A stretch of 64,000 nucleotides of DNA from Cololabis saira (GCF_033807715.1 NC_084590.1:3193501-3257500); one strand, 5' to 3'; shown: positions 1-10,838, numbered from the stretch's first letter. Made by a program: numbers and translations. Notes: generated by a model not told the origin, from the letters alone.

Positions 1-59
1 TATTAAATATATTATAAATATATAAATATAACTTCATAAAATGCTCAATATTCCTCATT

Positions 60-400
60 TTAACACAGGGAGAAGATGCTCTTCCTGTTCTCATAAACTA
101 TTCTCATAAATTACGACTTTATTCTCGTAATGTTACGACTTTATTCTCGTAATGTTACGACTTTATTCTCGCAACATTATGACTTTATTCTCGTAATGTT
201 ACGACTTTATTCTCATAAATTACGACTTTATTCTCGTAATGTTATGACTTTATTCTCGTAATGTTACGACTTTATTCTCGCAACATTATGACTTTATTTT
301 TGTAATTTTACGACTTTATTATCATAATATGACTTTATTCTCATAATTTCCAATTATTCTTTTTTGTCTTAGTTTGGCCCTAATACTCCGTCGTACCGAT
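60..400. repeat. Tandem-repeat MITE, ACTTTATTCTCGTAATGTT units
   Basis: Units of about 25 bases (GACTTTATTCTCGTAATGTTAC with CAACATTATG and CATAAATTAC variants) run from about 110 to 350. The right edge reads GGCCCTAATACTCCGTCG, the same terminal motif (GGCCCTAATACTCTTCCGTA) as the palindromic MITE family found elsewhere in the window (for example 13711-14154 and 37138-37418). I infer a related element with a variant core. It lies in a usp2 intron. Confidence 0.6.
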
Positions 401-841
401 ACGATACTTCTACCACAAAAATAACTAGGCTAAAAATGCAATGAATTGGAAGACAGGTTTTATTTGCAACAGATAAATTCAATAAATAATAATAAATAAA
501 ATGAGTAGAATAACTATTTTAAACAAAAAATAATCTTTCTGTGTAAATAAAAAGTCTCCACACTGGCACTGTCTTCACATTTAAGAAATATCAAACATAA
601 CATATCAATGAAACATCATATCGTGTCATGAGTGTGTGGAGAAGACGGTGAAATCCTTCGTCTTCTCCAGCTGACAGTGGCTGCTCATCCAGCGCTAGAT
701 AACGGGTCAGAGCCTCCGCTATTTAACTTGTCTCTTGCCCGATTGTCTGTGGCTTTTGCAGAACCTGAGCTAATGTTGCTGTTGTGGTCTTGCAGTATTA
801 TTAGCAAACTCCGTATACTCAGCTTTATGATGCGTCTTGAG

Positions 842-1156
842 TGTCAGGAGTGTGGTTTGTTGAGGACCCAAAAGCAGGAGAGCGAGAGGCAGGAGTTCCA
901 AAAACTGAGTTTATTTCACAAAAAACAAGAACCAAAAACGCTGCAGAGCAGGATTAACAAAAATACTAGAGAAAAATCCGAAAACCTGACAGGACACATG
1001 GAGGAAGGAAACAGTACGGACCGACAGGGAGCAGGGAAAGACAAGAGCAGATATACACAGGGGATAATGAGACACAGGTGTGAACAATCAGGGCAAATTT
1101 GAAACAGGCGGGACAGAACAGAAAACACAAACTGGGGGAAATGTCAAACCCTGACA
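842..1156. mobile_element. Solo LTR-like element with 5-bp duplication
   Basis: The element begins TGTCAGG and ends CCTGACA, so it shows the TG...CA ends of a long terminal repeat with a 7-bp inverted terminus. It is flanked by identical TTGAG at 837-841 and 1157-1161. At 315 bp with no coding content it fits a solo LTR. A short DNA transposon with the same ends is the alternative. It sits in a usp2 intron. Confidence 0.65.
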
Positions 1157-1161
1157 TTGAG

Positions 1162-1690
1162 ATGTTTTATCAAGTTGCTGGTATTAAACGACATATTCTC
1201 CTTCCCTCCTCTTGACACCTTAGCAGCAGTAGCTTCAGTCTGCCTAGCTTCTGTCGTCGTCCCTTATTTTGAAATATGTCCAAACTGCTGACGTCCAGCT
1301 GGCATTAATTGTCACTACCTTGTATCACTCTCTACTCATCACCACGCTGACTGCAGCTCAACATCTCCCCCTAGAGCCACTCACCAGGAACTACAACAAC
1401 AATGAAGTATCGGTGCGTGGTATGGGAGAATGTTTGCGAGTACGAGTATCTGAGAGCAGTATGGAGCAGCATCCCTACTCAGAGCCCAGCAGGGGTTAAT
1501 GAGCTGAAGTGAGCACTGCTAGTCAAGAATGTTGGTGAGAGCTGGGAACTCCCTGGAACTAATTCCCCAAAGAAAGCAGTTTCATTTGAAGGATTTAGAC
1601 CCTGATTCATTTGAAGAGAGAACTTTGCATGCAGTGTTTGTGCTGTACTGTACATGGAGCCCCTGGTCCTTGACTCCCCTCCCTATCCAG
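1162..1690. other. usp2 intron sequence, no exon recognised
   Basis: I looked here for the preceding usp2 exon (the Cys-rich zinc-knuckle segment before the LKRF motif) and found none on the + strand. The next upstream coding exon is therefore probably before the window. Nothing else is recognisable. Confidence 0.5.
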
Positions 1691-1792
1691 ATCTGAAACG
1701 CTTTTCCGAGGAAAGAAGAAGTAGCAAACTATCCACCTTTGTTAACTTTCCCCTGAAGGATCTGGAGCTCCGGGAGTGTGCCTCTGAAAACA
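1691..1792 (+). CDS. usp2: usp2 exon (LKRF block)
   Basis: The acceptor is CTATCCAG|AT and the donor is AAAACA|GTAAAT. The exon reads (H)[17 protein letters not shown] and continues to LRECASEN(T). It starts in phase 1 (the missing C of the His codon comes from the upstream exon) and ends one base into a Thr codon. LKRF is the conserved USP motif between the zinc knuckle and the active-site His box. Confidence 0.92.
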
Positions 1793-4700
1793 GTAAATAT
1801 CATCCTTTCATACAAGATAGCAGCTTAAAGAGATGTTCTGGAGCTAAATCACTTACTAGATGGTCATGAGTCTAATCTGTCACGAGTTTAGAGAAGGTTT
1901 GACTTGGAACTGAATACATGTTTACAGCATAATAGACAGTTACATTGTCACAAGAGGTTTCTGTCTTAACCCTTGTACTGTCTTCGGGTCAAAATGACCT
2001 CATTCTCCTTCCTTCTTTCCTCCTGCTCTCTCCTTCCTTCTTCCATTCCTCTTTTCTCCCTTCCTTCCTTCTTTCCTCCTGCTCTCTCCTTCCTTCTTCC
2101 CTTCCTCTTTTCTCCCTTCCTTCCATCCTTCTTTCCTCCCTTCCTTCTTTTCTCCCTTCCTTCCTTCCTTCTTTCCTTCCTTCCATCCATCCTTCTTTCC
2201 TCCCTTCCTTATTTTCTCCCTTCCTTCTTTCCTAACTTCCTTCCTTCCTTCCATCCTTCTTTTCTCCCTTCCTCTTTCCTCTCTTCCTTCCTTCCTTCCT
2301 TCCTTCCTTCCTTCATTCCTTCCTTCCTTCCTTCTTTTCTCCCTTCCTTCCTCCTTCCTTCCTTCCTTCTTTCTTTCCTCCTGCTTCTCCTTCCTTCTCC
2401 CCTTCCTCTTTTCTCCCTTCCTTCCTTCCTTCCTTCTTTTCTCCCTTCCTTCTTTTCTCCCTTCCTTCCTTCCTTCCTTCCTTCCTTCCTTCCTTCCTTC
2501 CTTCCTTCCTTCCTTCCTTCCTTCCTTCCTTCCTTCCTTCCTTCCTTCTTTCCTTCCTTCCATCCTTCCATCCTTCTTTTCTCCCTTCCTTCCTTCTTTC
2601 TTTCCTTCTTTTCATTCTTCCTTCCTTCCGTCTTTCCTCCCTTCTTCTCTTCCTCCTTCCTTGACCCGAAGACAGCACAAGGGTTAAGCATTAGACAGGA
2701 CTAAAAAAAGCCATGTGAGTGATAGTGTGGATATGGTCCCTAAAGATGAACTAAGGTCATTCACTTTGTGAGTGGACAGAAAATGTATTGGAAAATTACC
2801 ATTTTACTTACTGAACCTCACTTTCTAGGCCAGGATGTCAGCAAGCAGACTTCTACACAGGCAGGTGGAAGCAGCAGTGGGATGATCAGAGGGGGGGCTG
2901 CAGACAAGTGGAAGCAGCAGTGGGATGATCAGAGGGGGGACTGCAGACACGTGGAAGCAGCAGTGGGATGATCAGAGGGGGGGCTGCAGACAGGTGGAAG
3001 CAGCAGTGGGATGATCAGAGGGGGGGCTGCAGACATGTGGAAGCAGCAGTGGGATGATCAGAGGGGGGGCTGCAGACACGTGGAAGCAGCAGTGGGATGA
3101 TCAGAGGGGGGACTGCAGACAGGTGGAAGCAGCAGTGGGATGATCAGAGGGGGGGACTGCAGACAGGTAGAAACAGCAGTGGGATTATCAGAGGGGGGAC
3201 TGCAGACAGGTGGAAGCAGCAGTGGGATGATCAGAGGGGGGGACTGCAGACAGGTGGAAACAGCAGTGGGATTATCAGAGGGGGGACTGCAGACACGTGG
3301 AAGCAGCAGTGGGATTATCAGAGGGGGGACTGCAGGCACGTGGAAGTAGCAGTGGGATGATCAGAGGGGGGGACTGCAGGTCAGCACGCAGCTCCTAAAG
3401 CTCCGGCCTGCAAACATGCACAAAACAGAAAAGGGGGGGGGGGGCAGACCAGCACAACAAACTACAAGAACGATGGACAAAAATTATGCACTAGTGCAGA
3501 GTAAAGGCAAAAGCTAATTAGGTTTTTGAAGTCGCTGTAATTAAACCTTAACTCAAAAACCTTCTCTTGACCCAGACATTTTAGCGAATTATATTCAACC
3601 TCGTGGCTGCATGGGTTTTCTCCGGGTGCTCCGGCTTCCTCCCACAGTCCAAAAACATGCATATTAGGTTAATTGGTGATTCTAAATTGCCCGTAGGTGT
3701 GAGTGTGATTGTGAGCATGGTTTGTGTGTCTATATGTGGCCCTGTGATGGACTGGTGACCTGTCCAGGGTGTAACCCCTGCCTCTCACCTAAAATGAGCT
3801 GGGATAGGCTCCAGCAGACCCCCGTGACCCCGCAAGGGATAAAGCGGGTAAGATAATGAATGAATGATGAATATTCAACCTCCTATTTATATATTGAAAT
3901 TCTAGAAAAGGTAGTTGCAGCCATGATCAGTTTTGGAGGTTTGGAAAGCACCTAGAGACAACTTGTATAGATGAAATAAAGGCTATATAAATAAAACTGA
4001 ATTGAAAAAAATGGACCTTTGACTAGATTCTGTTTTTGTCTCTGTTCCCTCACAGCCAATGCCACGTACAGCCTGTATGCCGTGTCCAACCACTCAGGCA
4101 CCACCATGGGCGGTCATTACACAGCTTACTGTCGCAATCCAAACTCTGGGGAATGGTACACGTTTAACGACTCCAGGTGGGTTCAAAAACAGAAACCGTC
4201 AGACATTGGACATTGCTCATGTAGCCTACTTCATGTGCACACATCCAGCAAAGGCGTGGATAACCATGGCAGTAAGTTCCTTACTATTTATGTTTGTATG
4301 TTATCTATCTACCAGTATGTTACATTTTCAGGCCCTTTTGCAGCATCACTTTCACATTATACCATATGAGTGTCTGCTGGTGGTTACCTGGCAACATCTG
4401 AATACATGGTGACACACAATTCCCCTTTCCTGGAGGAGCATGTACTCCCACCCTCTAGTACAAATGAAAAGTCTTGTATAAGCCTTAGAATGAAGGCAAA
4501 TGGCAAAAGACGAAATGTCGAGAAAAAAGTCAAAATTTCGAGAAAAAGTCGAAATGTCGAGAAAAAGGTTGAAATGTTGAGAAAAAAGTCGAAATGTCGA
4601 GAAAAAGGTTGAAATACAATTTTGAGAATAAATTCAAATTTCGTGAGTGAAGTCGAAATTTTGAGAATAAAGTTGAAATACAATTTGGTGAATAAAGTGT

Positions 4701-7576
4701 AAATGTCTCCTCTGGTCCATCAAATCCAGTTAGCAGAGCGACTGACAGCTCTGCAGCAGCAGCCGTAACTAACTAACTAACTAACTTACATCCTTGGAGT
4801 GGAACATTAACGGTACGTTTCTGAAGTTATAACTGCATATGTGTGATATGTGTTTCAAATCAATATCGTCATCAAATTGTGACTTTTTTTTTTAAACTAG
4901 TTGCCTCAGAAATTAATGATGCTATTACCAATATGAGGGGAGGTAAAACTGCAGGTCCCGATGGACTGCCAGTTGATATCTATAAGATATTTAAAGACAA
5001 ATTAATCAAACCTCTCTTAGCAATGTATGAAGAGGCGTTTCAACAAGGCTGTCTCCCAGACTCCCTGAGAAATGCACTAATAACACTTATACTGAAACCT
5101 AATAAGTCACCTACCAACTGCACATCATATAGACCCATTTCGTTACTCAACACCGATGCCAAGATTATTGCTAAGGTGATAGCTAGAAGATTAGAACCAG
5201 TGCTCCCATCAGTGATCAGTCTAGATCAGAATGGTTTTGTTAAAAACCGTCAGGCTTTCCATAATACCAGAAGGGTGTTGAATGTAATACATGCAAGTGA
5301 GGGGGCCCTTGACACTGCTATCCTGTCTTTGGATGCTGAAAAAGCATTTGACAGAGTGGAGTGGAGCTATTTATTTGATGTGCTGTTGCGCTTTGGTTTT
5401 GGTGATTACTTCCGAAAATGGATCAAGATACTTTATACTGACCCCTTGGCAGAGGTTTCCACCACCCATTTAATATCATCCCCTTTCAGACTTTCAAGAG
5501 GTACCCGTCAGGGATGCCCTCTCTCGCCAATGTTATTTGTTTTAGCAATGGAACCGTTTGCAATAGCGGTAAGATCACACCCCTCAATTTCAGGCATTAA
5601 AGTGTCAGAAACAGAGCATCGTATCATAATGTATGCTGATGACACTCTTTTGCTGTTAACTGACCTAAAAAATTCAATTTTTAATCTGTGCAACTTAATT
5701 GACACATTTGGAACATTTTCAGGCTTTAAAATAAATGAAACAAAATCCTCTATCATGTTTCTGAATAAGCAGGAACGATTAAATCCAGTGATAAATCACC
5801 CCTTCAACAATGCAGTGAACGGATTCAAATATCTTGGTATCACCATTACCCCAGACATCAAAGACTTAGTACCCTGTAATTATGAACCCATGATCTCTAC
5901 AGTAACCGAATCCATAAACAATTGGTCATCTATGCCAATCTCCCTTATAGGACGTATAAATGTAATCAAGATGAGTATACTGCCAAAGTTTTTATATTTA
6001 TTTCAAACTATCCCTTTACCTCCACCGCCACATTTCTTTTCGAAAGTGAAGCAAATATTTACAACATTTATTTGGAATAACAGAAGGTCAAGGTTGCGAC
6101 TTTCACTTCTTTATTTGCCATATGAGAGAGGAGGATTACAATTACCCAATTTACAGTGGTACTTTTGGGCTGCTCAACTTAGGGCTGCAATGTACTGGTT
6201 CTCAGCTGAGCCTTACTTACCATGGGTACAAATTGAAAGTTTCTGTACCAAAGGCCTGCGACTTGACACTTACTTATATTCTGCACCTGTCAAAAACTAA
6301 AAAGACTCACCGATAACCCCTTTGTGAGAAACACAATTAATGTCTGGCATAGTGTACAATCATTTTTGGGTGAATCTTCTTCACTTTCTGGTTTTTCACC
6401 AATATGGGGGAATGATAGCTTCTCCCCTGGTAAAAAAGACCAAGGCTTTAAAATATGGACAACAAAGGGCATTTATAAAATCCTGGACCTATACAAGGAG
6501 AACAAATTAATGTCATTTGAGGAACTTGTAAATGAATATGGTATCTCCCGGACCCACTTCTTTAAATATTTACAGTTAAGGAGCTTCATTTATGCTAAAA
6601 CACATTCTGTTACACAACCTCCTCTATCCATATTAGAAAATGTAGCTGTGAATAACTGCAATGGCAAAGGTCAAATATCCCTTTTCTATACTATACTAGC
6701 AGAAAACCATAAAGATTCTACTGAGCATAAGAGAACTCAATGGGTGAATGACATGCAGAAAGATATCTCAGATGAGGCCTGGAAAAAGATTTGCTCAGGA
6801 GTTCATCGTCTTACAATAAATACTCGCCTGAATCTGATTCAGTACAATTGGATTATGAGGACCTATATCACTCCGGAGAGACTGAATAGGATGAATCCTA
6901 ATATTCTTGATGTCTGTGTCAAATGCAATGTGGAAAAAGGTACTTTATTTCACTGCTTTTGGGGTTGCCCTGAGATACATAAGTTCTGGAATGAAGTTGT
7001 AAAATGCATTTCTCAAATGACCTTAAATCCAGTCCCTGATTGCCCTGAACTATGCATTCTCAATTTGTATCCGGAAGACTGTCTGCTGAACAACAAAGAG
7101 AGGAAAATGACTGACTTATGTCTTGTACAAGCTAGACGCTTGATCTCTCTATGTTGGAAGGATGTTAAGAGCCCTACGATTGGTCGCTGGCTGAAGGAGT
7201 TATCAACATGCCTTGTCCTTGAAAAACTGACGTACACGATGAAAAAGAAATCAGCCAAATTCCATGAGATCTGGAATCCCTTTCTTTCGTTCTTGGAGAA
7301 CTGTGATCTTGGAGAATTTTTAGAAACTTGAAGGAGATATATTCATTTGGAAATATTGATGTAACCTCTGCATCATCTATCTGATATTTCAAACAAGTAA
7401 TGTCGTTCCCTGTTTGTTTGTTTGTTTTTTTTTTTGTTTTTTTTTTTTCTGATTTGCCTTTGGGAGGGGGGAGGGTGGGGTTTTCGCTTAATTTTATGTG
7501 CAACTGTCTATGTGCAATACTGTTTTGTTTTGATTTAAAAGAAAATCAATAAACACATGTGTATAAAAAAAAAAAG

Positions 7577-7611
<35 letters not shown>

Positions 7612-7928
7612 TGACTTTTTTCTCAACATTTTGACCTTTTTCTCGATATTTCGACTTTTTTTCGTCATTTCGACTTCTTTTTTCGACTTTTTTCTCCAAG
7701 TGCATAATGAAAAAAAAAACTTCCTCCTCTAAAATATTATTTTTATTTTTCTCCTGCCTGCCCCTAATACTCTTCTGTAGAATAAGGCCATATTTCCAGT
7801 ATTTCAGCTTTAATTCTACCTCTCCACATCCTGTCTTTGCCAGAGTGACGCCAATGCCGTCCAGCCAGGTCCGCGGCAGCGACGCCTACGTCTTGTTCTA
7901 CGAGCTGGTTTCCTCCTCGCGGATGTGA
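1691..7928 (+). CDS. usp2: usp2, ubiquitin-specific protease 2, last three coding exons (5' part outside window)
   Basis: USP2 is a papain-like cysteine deubiquitinase (peptidase family C19) that removes ubiquitin from proteins. In mammals its known substrates include MDM2, cyclin D1 and circadian-clock proteins. Three exons join in phase (102 + 121 + 85 bases) to encode the C-terminal 102 residues. Exon 1 of the window gives the [17 protein letters not shown] block, exon 2 the [18 protein letters not shown] block with the catalytic His and the FNDS motif with the catalytic Asn/Asp, and exon 3 the VTPM...[10 protein letters not shown]...SSSRM tail ending at TGA 7926-7928. The SDAYxLFYEL and SRM ending separates USP2 from its paralogue USP21. 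The catalytic Cys box lies upstream of the window. The last intron hosts a 2.7-kb L1. The gene converges on wsb1. The first AATAAA after the stop is at 8965, inside a MITE, so the true 3' end is unclear. Confidence 0.93.
1966..2687. mobile_element. TTAA-flanked MITE with polypyrimidine core
   Basis: The ends are near-perfect inverted repeats. The left end is TTAACCCTTGTACTGTCTTC followed by GGGTCAA, and the right end is its complement with one change (TTGACCCGAAGACAGCACAA then GGGTTAA). Each boundary is TTAA, the duplication used by piggyBac and Kolobok elements. Almost everything between (about 2005-2660) is C/T only, built from CTTC and TTTTCTCC units. All long reading frames here are artefacts of that composition. 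Confidence 0.8.
2865..3385. repeat. Minisatellite, about 43-bp unit, 12 copies
   Basis: The unit begins GTGGAAGCAGCAGTGGGATG, continues with ATCAGAGGGGGG and ends CTGCAGACA. Starts at 2865, 2908 and 2951 show the 43-bp period. Copies differ in G-run length and in GATG/GATT. The reading frames in it are periodic artefacts. Confidence 0.92.
3585..3868 (+). repeat. Common fish interspersed repeat with ATGAATGA tail (RTE/SINE type)
   Basis: It contains GGTTTTCTCCGGGTGCTCCG, then GATGGACTGGTGACCTGTCC and GAGCTGGGATAGGCTCCAGC, and ends in a GAATGAATGATGAAT microsatellite tail. From memory this is a very abundant teleost repeat related to RTE LINE/SINE 3' ends. The head of a similar SINE lies reversed at 40165-40335. 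Confidence 0.7.
3870..4012 (+). repeat. L2-like LINE 3' tail
   Basis: It reads AAAGCACCTAGAGACAACTT and ends TATAAATAAAACTGAATTGA, the standard end of fish L2-like LINEs seen again at 42000-42057 and 16870-16913. No coding part remains. It stops 40 bases before the usp2 acceptor. Confidence 0.65.
4056..4176 (+). CDS. usp2: usp2 exon with active-site His and Asn/Asp
   Basis: The acceptor is CCTCACAG|CC and the donor is GACTCCAG|GTGGGT. It encodes (T)[19 protein letters not shown], then HYTAYC, then GEWYTFNDS(R). The His of GGHYTAYC and the Asn-Asp of FNDS are the second and third members of the USP catalytic triad, and both are intact. It carries 2 leading and 2 trailing split-codon bases (121 bases). 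Confidence 0.94.
4894..6300 (+). pseudogene. L1/Tx1-like ORF2 fragment: reverse transcriptase domain
   Basis: The frame begins in the RT fingers ([19 protein letters not shown]) and runs through [20 protein letters not shown], the catalytic-Asp motif [15 protein letters not shown], the [12 protein letters not shown] block, the YADD box ([10 protein letters not shown]) and the thumb ([25 protein letters not shown]). It stops at TAA 6298 after a 1-base frame change, and the same protein resumes in another frame. The endonuclease and ORF1 are missing. The AEKAFDR wording and the downstream Cys-His region place it in the L1/Tx1 group by family knowledge. The RT core is intact, but the protein cannot be functional without its N-terminus. 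Confidence 0.88.
6301..7331 (+). pseudogene. L1/Tx1-like ORF2 fragment: C-terminal region
   Basis: This continues the ORF2 product after the frameshift at about 6298. It reads [20 protein letters not shown] onward, includes the conserved [20 protein letters not shown] stretch, and then the Cys/His segment [20 protein letters not shown] with HKFW, which is typical of the L1 ORF2 C-terminus and implicated in RNA binding. It stops at 7329-7331, followed by a T-rich 3' UTR and the poly(A) tail. It has no meaning for usp2 beyond lying in its intron. Confidence 0.85.
7844..7928 (+). CDS. usp2: usp2 terminal coding exon
   Basis: The acceptor is TTTGCCAG|A. The exon completes the Arg codon and encodes [20 protein letters not shown] then LVSSSRM and TGA. 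The SQVRxSDAYxLFYEL sequence is the USP2 signature end of the catalytic domain, and the protein ends with the typical SRM. Confidence 0.93.
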
Positions 7929-8233
7929 AGCCCTGGGAGTAACGGGGGGGTCAGCACCGGCCAACAACCAGGGATCGGACCGGAGGAGGAGGAGGAGGAG
8001 GAGGAGGATGAGGAGGAGGAGGAGGAGGAGGAGGAGGAGGAGGGGGAGGATGGGACTGTCGCTCCAGCCCGGCCCTTGTTTTGACTTTAACTTTGATGTA
8101 TTTGCTCACGAAAACACGTAACGAGATCTGCATGTGGCTGTAGAGAACACCATGGATGTCACAGGAACCGGATCCAGCAGCTCTGGTTTCCGTCTCTGCA
8201 CCGGTGCCATGCTGGTCCTGCTGGAGGAGTGTG

Positions 8234-8281
<48 letters not shown>

Positions 8282-8510
8282 CAAACACAGGGCTATAAAT
8301 CCCCATCAACCAATCCATAAAGTGAATGGATCTCCAGCTCAGAAGTCCTTCTCTATGCAACGCTGTCTCTGCCTTCACCTACACCCATCTCCACATTTGT
8401 TTGCCTGAAAACATAAAAAATGGAAGTGTTACTTTTTTCTACCTTGCATTTATTTATGTTAATGTGGTTTGACAGTGTGATTTGAATAGGATTGGTTATG
8501 GTTTCTAGTG
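7929..8510 (+). other. usp2 3' UTR candidate with GGA and GT tracts
   Basis: A GGA/GAG trinucleotide run occupies 7982-8047 and a (GT) run 8227-8278. No AATAAA occurs before 8965. The region probably starts as usp2 3' UTR, but its end is not visible. Confidence 0.45.
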
Positions 8511-9200
8511 ATGCTTTTCCACTAGAACCTACTCGGCTCAACTCAACTCAGCCTGGTTTCTTTTCAACAACAATTCAACACCCAGATCAGAAGTAGGAGG
8601 TTGGAGAAGCTGCTGTGATGTATTTGATTGTGTATCTAAAGGAAGAAGACAACACTAAAGATGTAGAACCTGGAGGAGATGATAGATGTGCTGCTGGTCT
8701 GTGGCTTTTGTTTGATACCAAGTTAAAAAATTAGTGAGAGAAACTTCAAGCGGTGAGGATTTTTAATTTTATTTAGTTTGTCTCTATGCTGCTGAAAAGT
8801 CAGCTGGAGCCGTGAGCAGCTATGAAGAGACAGATCTCCTGGTAGATCTGGTCGTTCCTTATCTCCTCTAGATCCCTTTTTAATTCTCTCCTCAGCACCA
8901 GGTTTATGAACATCTGACCCTCAGAGTTGGATCAGAAACAGACTTTTGCTGCCGTTGCTGGTTGAATAAAATGAACCAGAATCCGTCAGAGTCTCTTTCT
9001 CTGATTTCCTCCTCCTGACTCAGACGTCTGACTCCAACCCCCCGACCAATCGGTGGCCTGTAGTGTGATGATGTCAGATACAGCCGACTCAGCAGCTTAG
9101 AACCTCGACAGAATAGATACAGAAAAGTATGTACTCAGCACGTTAGACCCCTAGAGGTGAGTGGGGTCGGGCTGAGTAGGTGCTAGTGGAAAAGCGCCAT
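8511..9200. mobile_element. MITE with CGCTTTTCCACTAG...CTAGTGGAAAAGCG ends
   Basis: The left end reads GCTTTTCCACTAGAACCTAC and the right end is its near-complement (GTAGGTGCTAGTGGAAAAGC at about 9177-9196). A second, inverted and interrupted copy with the same interior lies at 26961-28455, and a short end fragment at 17458-17535. No coding capacity is seen. Confidence 0.75.
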
Positions 9201-9725
9201 AGACGGCCCATCGGCCTGATTCTCAAAGTTTTGCACTGCACTTCTCCAAGTTTTCTGTTTTCCAGTATTTACTTCACTCTTTCTCTCTTCCCCAGACATC
9301 AGTAGGGACGGTGGCACTGTGAACTTTAAGAGTTTCAAAAGACTTGAGTTTTATTGCATCTGTTTCTGCCTGTGTAGCTGTCACCAAATCTTTCTAAGTA
9401 CTGTGAAAAACCATGACTGGGCTAAGGATAAATATGAGCAACGATCCCTGCCGTCTGTAGGGCTCTTTTCTTCTTCTCTTGATTCTTGCCATTTAACAAC
9501 AGAAACATATTTTGGAAACTAAACACGATATTGCTCTATTTTTATATTGTTATGCAATATAGAGAATGCATGATTCAGTGGTGCTGAAGAAACTGTTCTC
9601 AGGTGGATTCACCAGCTTTCAGGAGAGAAACGTTATTTATGCTTATGCACTTTTTAACACTCACACCATATGTAAATATATATGAGTGTGTGTGTGGGTA
9701 TGTATATATGTATGTACATGTGTGT
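9201..9725. other. Intergenic, nothing recognised
   Basis: There is no conserved coding segment, and I recognise no repeat family on either strand. Confidence 0.4.
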
Positions 9726-9960
<235 letters not shown>

Positions 9961-10095
9961 TGAATAAATGCTTTAAAAAAGTCAGCAGTCCATGTGTTGT
10001 TATTGTTGTATTGTTGTTATTGTTCTGTGGTTGTTGGTTTGAGGGCAGGTGAGATGAAAAGCAGCCGCTCCACCGGCTCGGACCTTCACCCTAAC

Positions 10096-10838
10096 CCTTT
10101 CTTTTACAGTACGGTAATAACCAGGTAATATCATGGTAATTACACTGTAATTACCTAGTAGTACCTTCTATTTACAAGGTAATTACATGGTAACTACCGG
10201 GCAATTTACCCAGTAGGTACTAGGTAATTATTACGTATTTTCTTGTACCATGTAATTATGTGTATTTACCATGTAATAACATGGTAAATACCTGGTTGTT
10301 TAAACTAAACATTACTAGGTAATTACAAAGACATTAGATGGGAACTATGAGGGAAATTACAGGTATTTACTAGGTTAATATTGGTAACTACCAGCCAATT
10401 TACCATGTAATTACTCTGAAATTACATGAATTATTTCTGAGTAAGTACCAGGTAATTACTAAGTATTTTTCTGCAAACTACCAGGAAATTATAACCTATA
10501 TTTGAGGTAGTTACCAGCTAATTACACTTCAATGACCATGTAGTTACCTTGAATTTACTATACATTTCATGGATAACTACCGGGTATTTACCCATTCCTT
10601 AGTGATTTATGTATTATCAATGGATTGGTGCAGGTACCCCCGAGGGTGTAAATGACTCTATTGACCTTGTAATTAACCTGATAGTTACCATGTTTTACCT
10701 GGTAATTGGCAGGTACTTACCTTGTAGTTACTTGCCCAGTAATTCTTTTTCCTAAGTATTTACCCAATAAGTACAGAAATGTTTACCTGGCTTTTACTCA
10801 GTAATTAAAGTTAAACTGGACTGTAAAAGAAAGTGTGT
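10096..10838. mobile_element. MITE dense in GGTAATTACC motifs
   Basis: The left end CTTTCTTTTACAGTACGGTA is mirrored by CTGTAAAAGAAAG near 10822-10834. The 700-bp interior repeats TTACCxGGTAATTAC and its complement dozens of times, giving many overlapping short palindromes. It has no coding capacity. Confidence 0.65.

Larger units (their letters stand above)
1793..4055 (+). other. usp2 intron packed with repeats
   Basis: The intron holds a TTAA-flanked polypyrimidine MITE, a 43-bp minisatellite, an RTE/SINE-type fish repeat and an L2-like tail, listed separately. Between them (2690-2860, 3386-3584) I see nothing recognisable. Confidence 0.7.
4890..7605 (+). mobile_element. 5'-truncated L1/Tx1-like LINE with target-site duplication
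   Basis: This non-LTR retrotransposon is cut at its 5' end just before the reverse transcriptase finger region and ends with AATAAA (7548) and a poly(A) run to about 7605. The 16 bases AAATTGTGACTTTTTT occur at both edges (4874-4889 and 7606-7621), a target-site duplication that proves insertion by target-primed reverse transcription. One frameshift near 6298 breaks the ORF; otherwise decay is slight, so the insertion is fairly recent. It lies in sense orientation in the last usp2 intron. Confidence 0.9.
4480..7795. mobile_element. Palindromic TCGAAAT-type MITE, split by an L1
   Basis: The left part (about 4510-4710) is built of GAAATGTCGAGAAAAAAGTC units. The right part (7606-7795) has the complementary ACTTTTTTCTCGACATTTCG type and ends in TCTCCTGCCTG then CCCCTAATACTCTTCTGTA, the family terminus. 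The L1 at 4890-7605 entered it and duplicated 16 bases. The left terminus is not clearly recognisable. It lies in the last usp2 intron. Confidence 0.65.

Noticed and set aside
632..1102. 156-codon open frame
   Set aside because: It runs through the solo LTR and shows no conserved motif; no usp2 exon phase fits it.
1945..2704. Long open frames on both strands (Phe/Leu/Pro/Ser-rich and Lys/Glu/Gly/Arg-rich)
   Set aside because: They are read from a CTTC polypyrimidine tract and show no conserved motif; composition alone keeps them open.
4480..4700. Centromere-type satellite
   Set aside because: The TCGAAAT arrays are short, bounded by MITE termini and interspersed with unrelated DNA; they are components of mobile elements.
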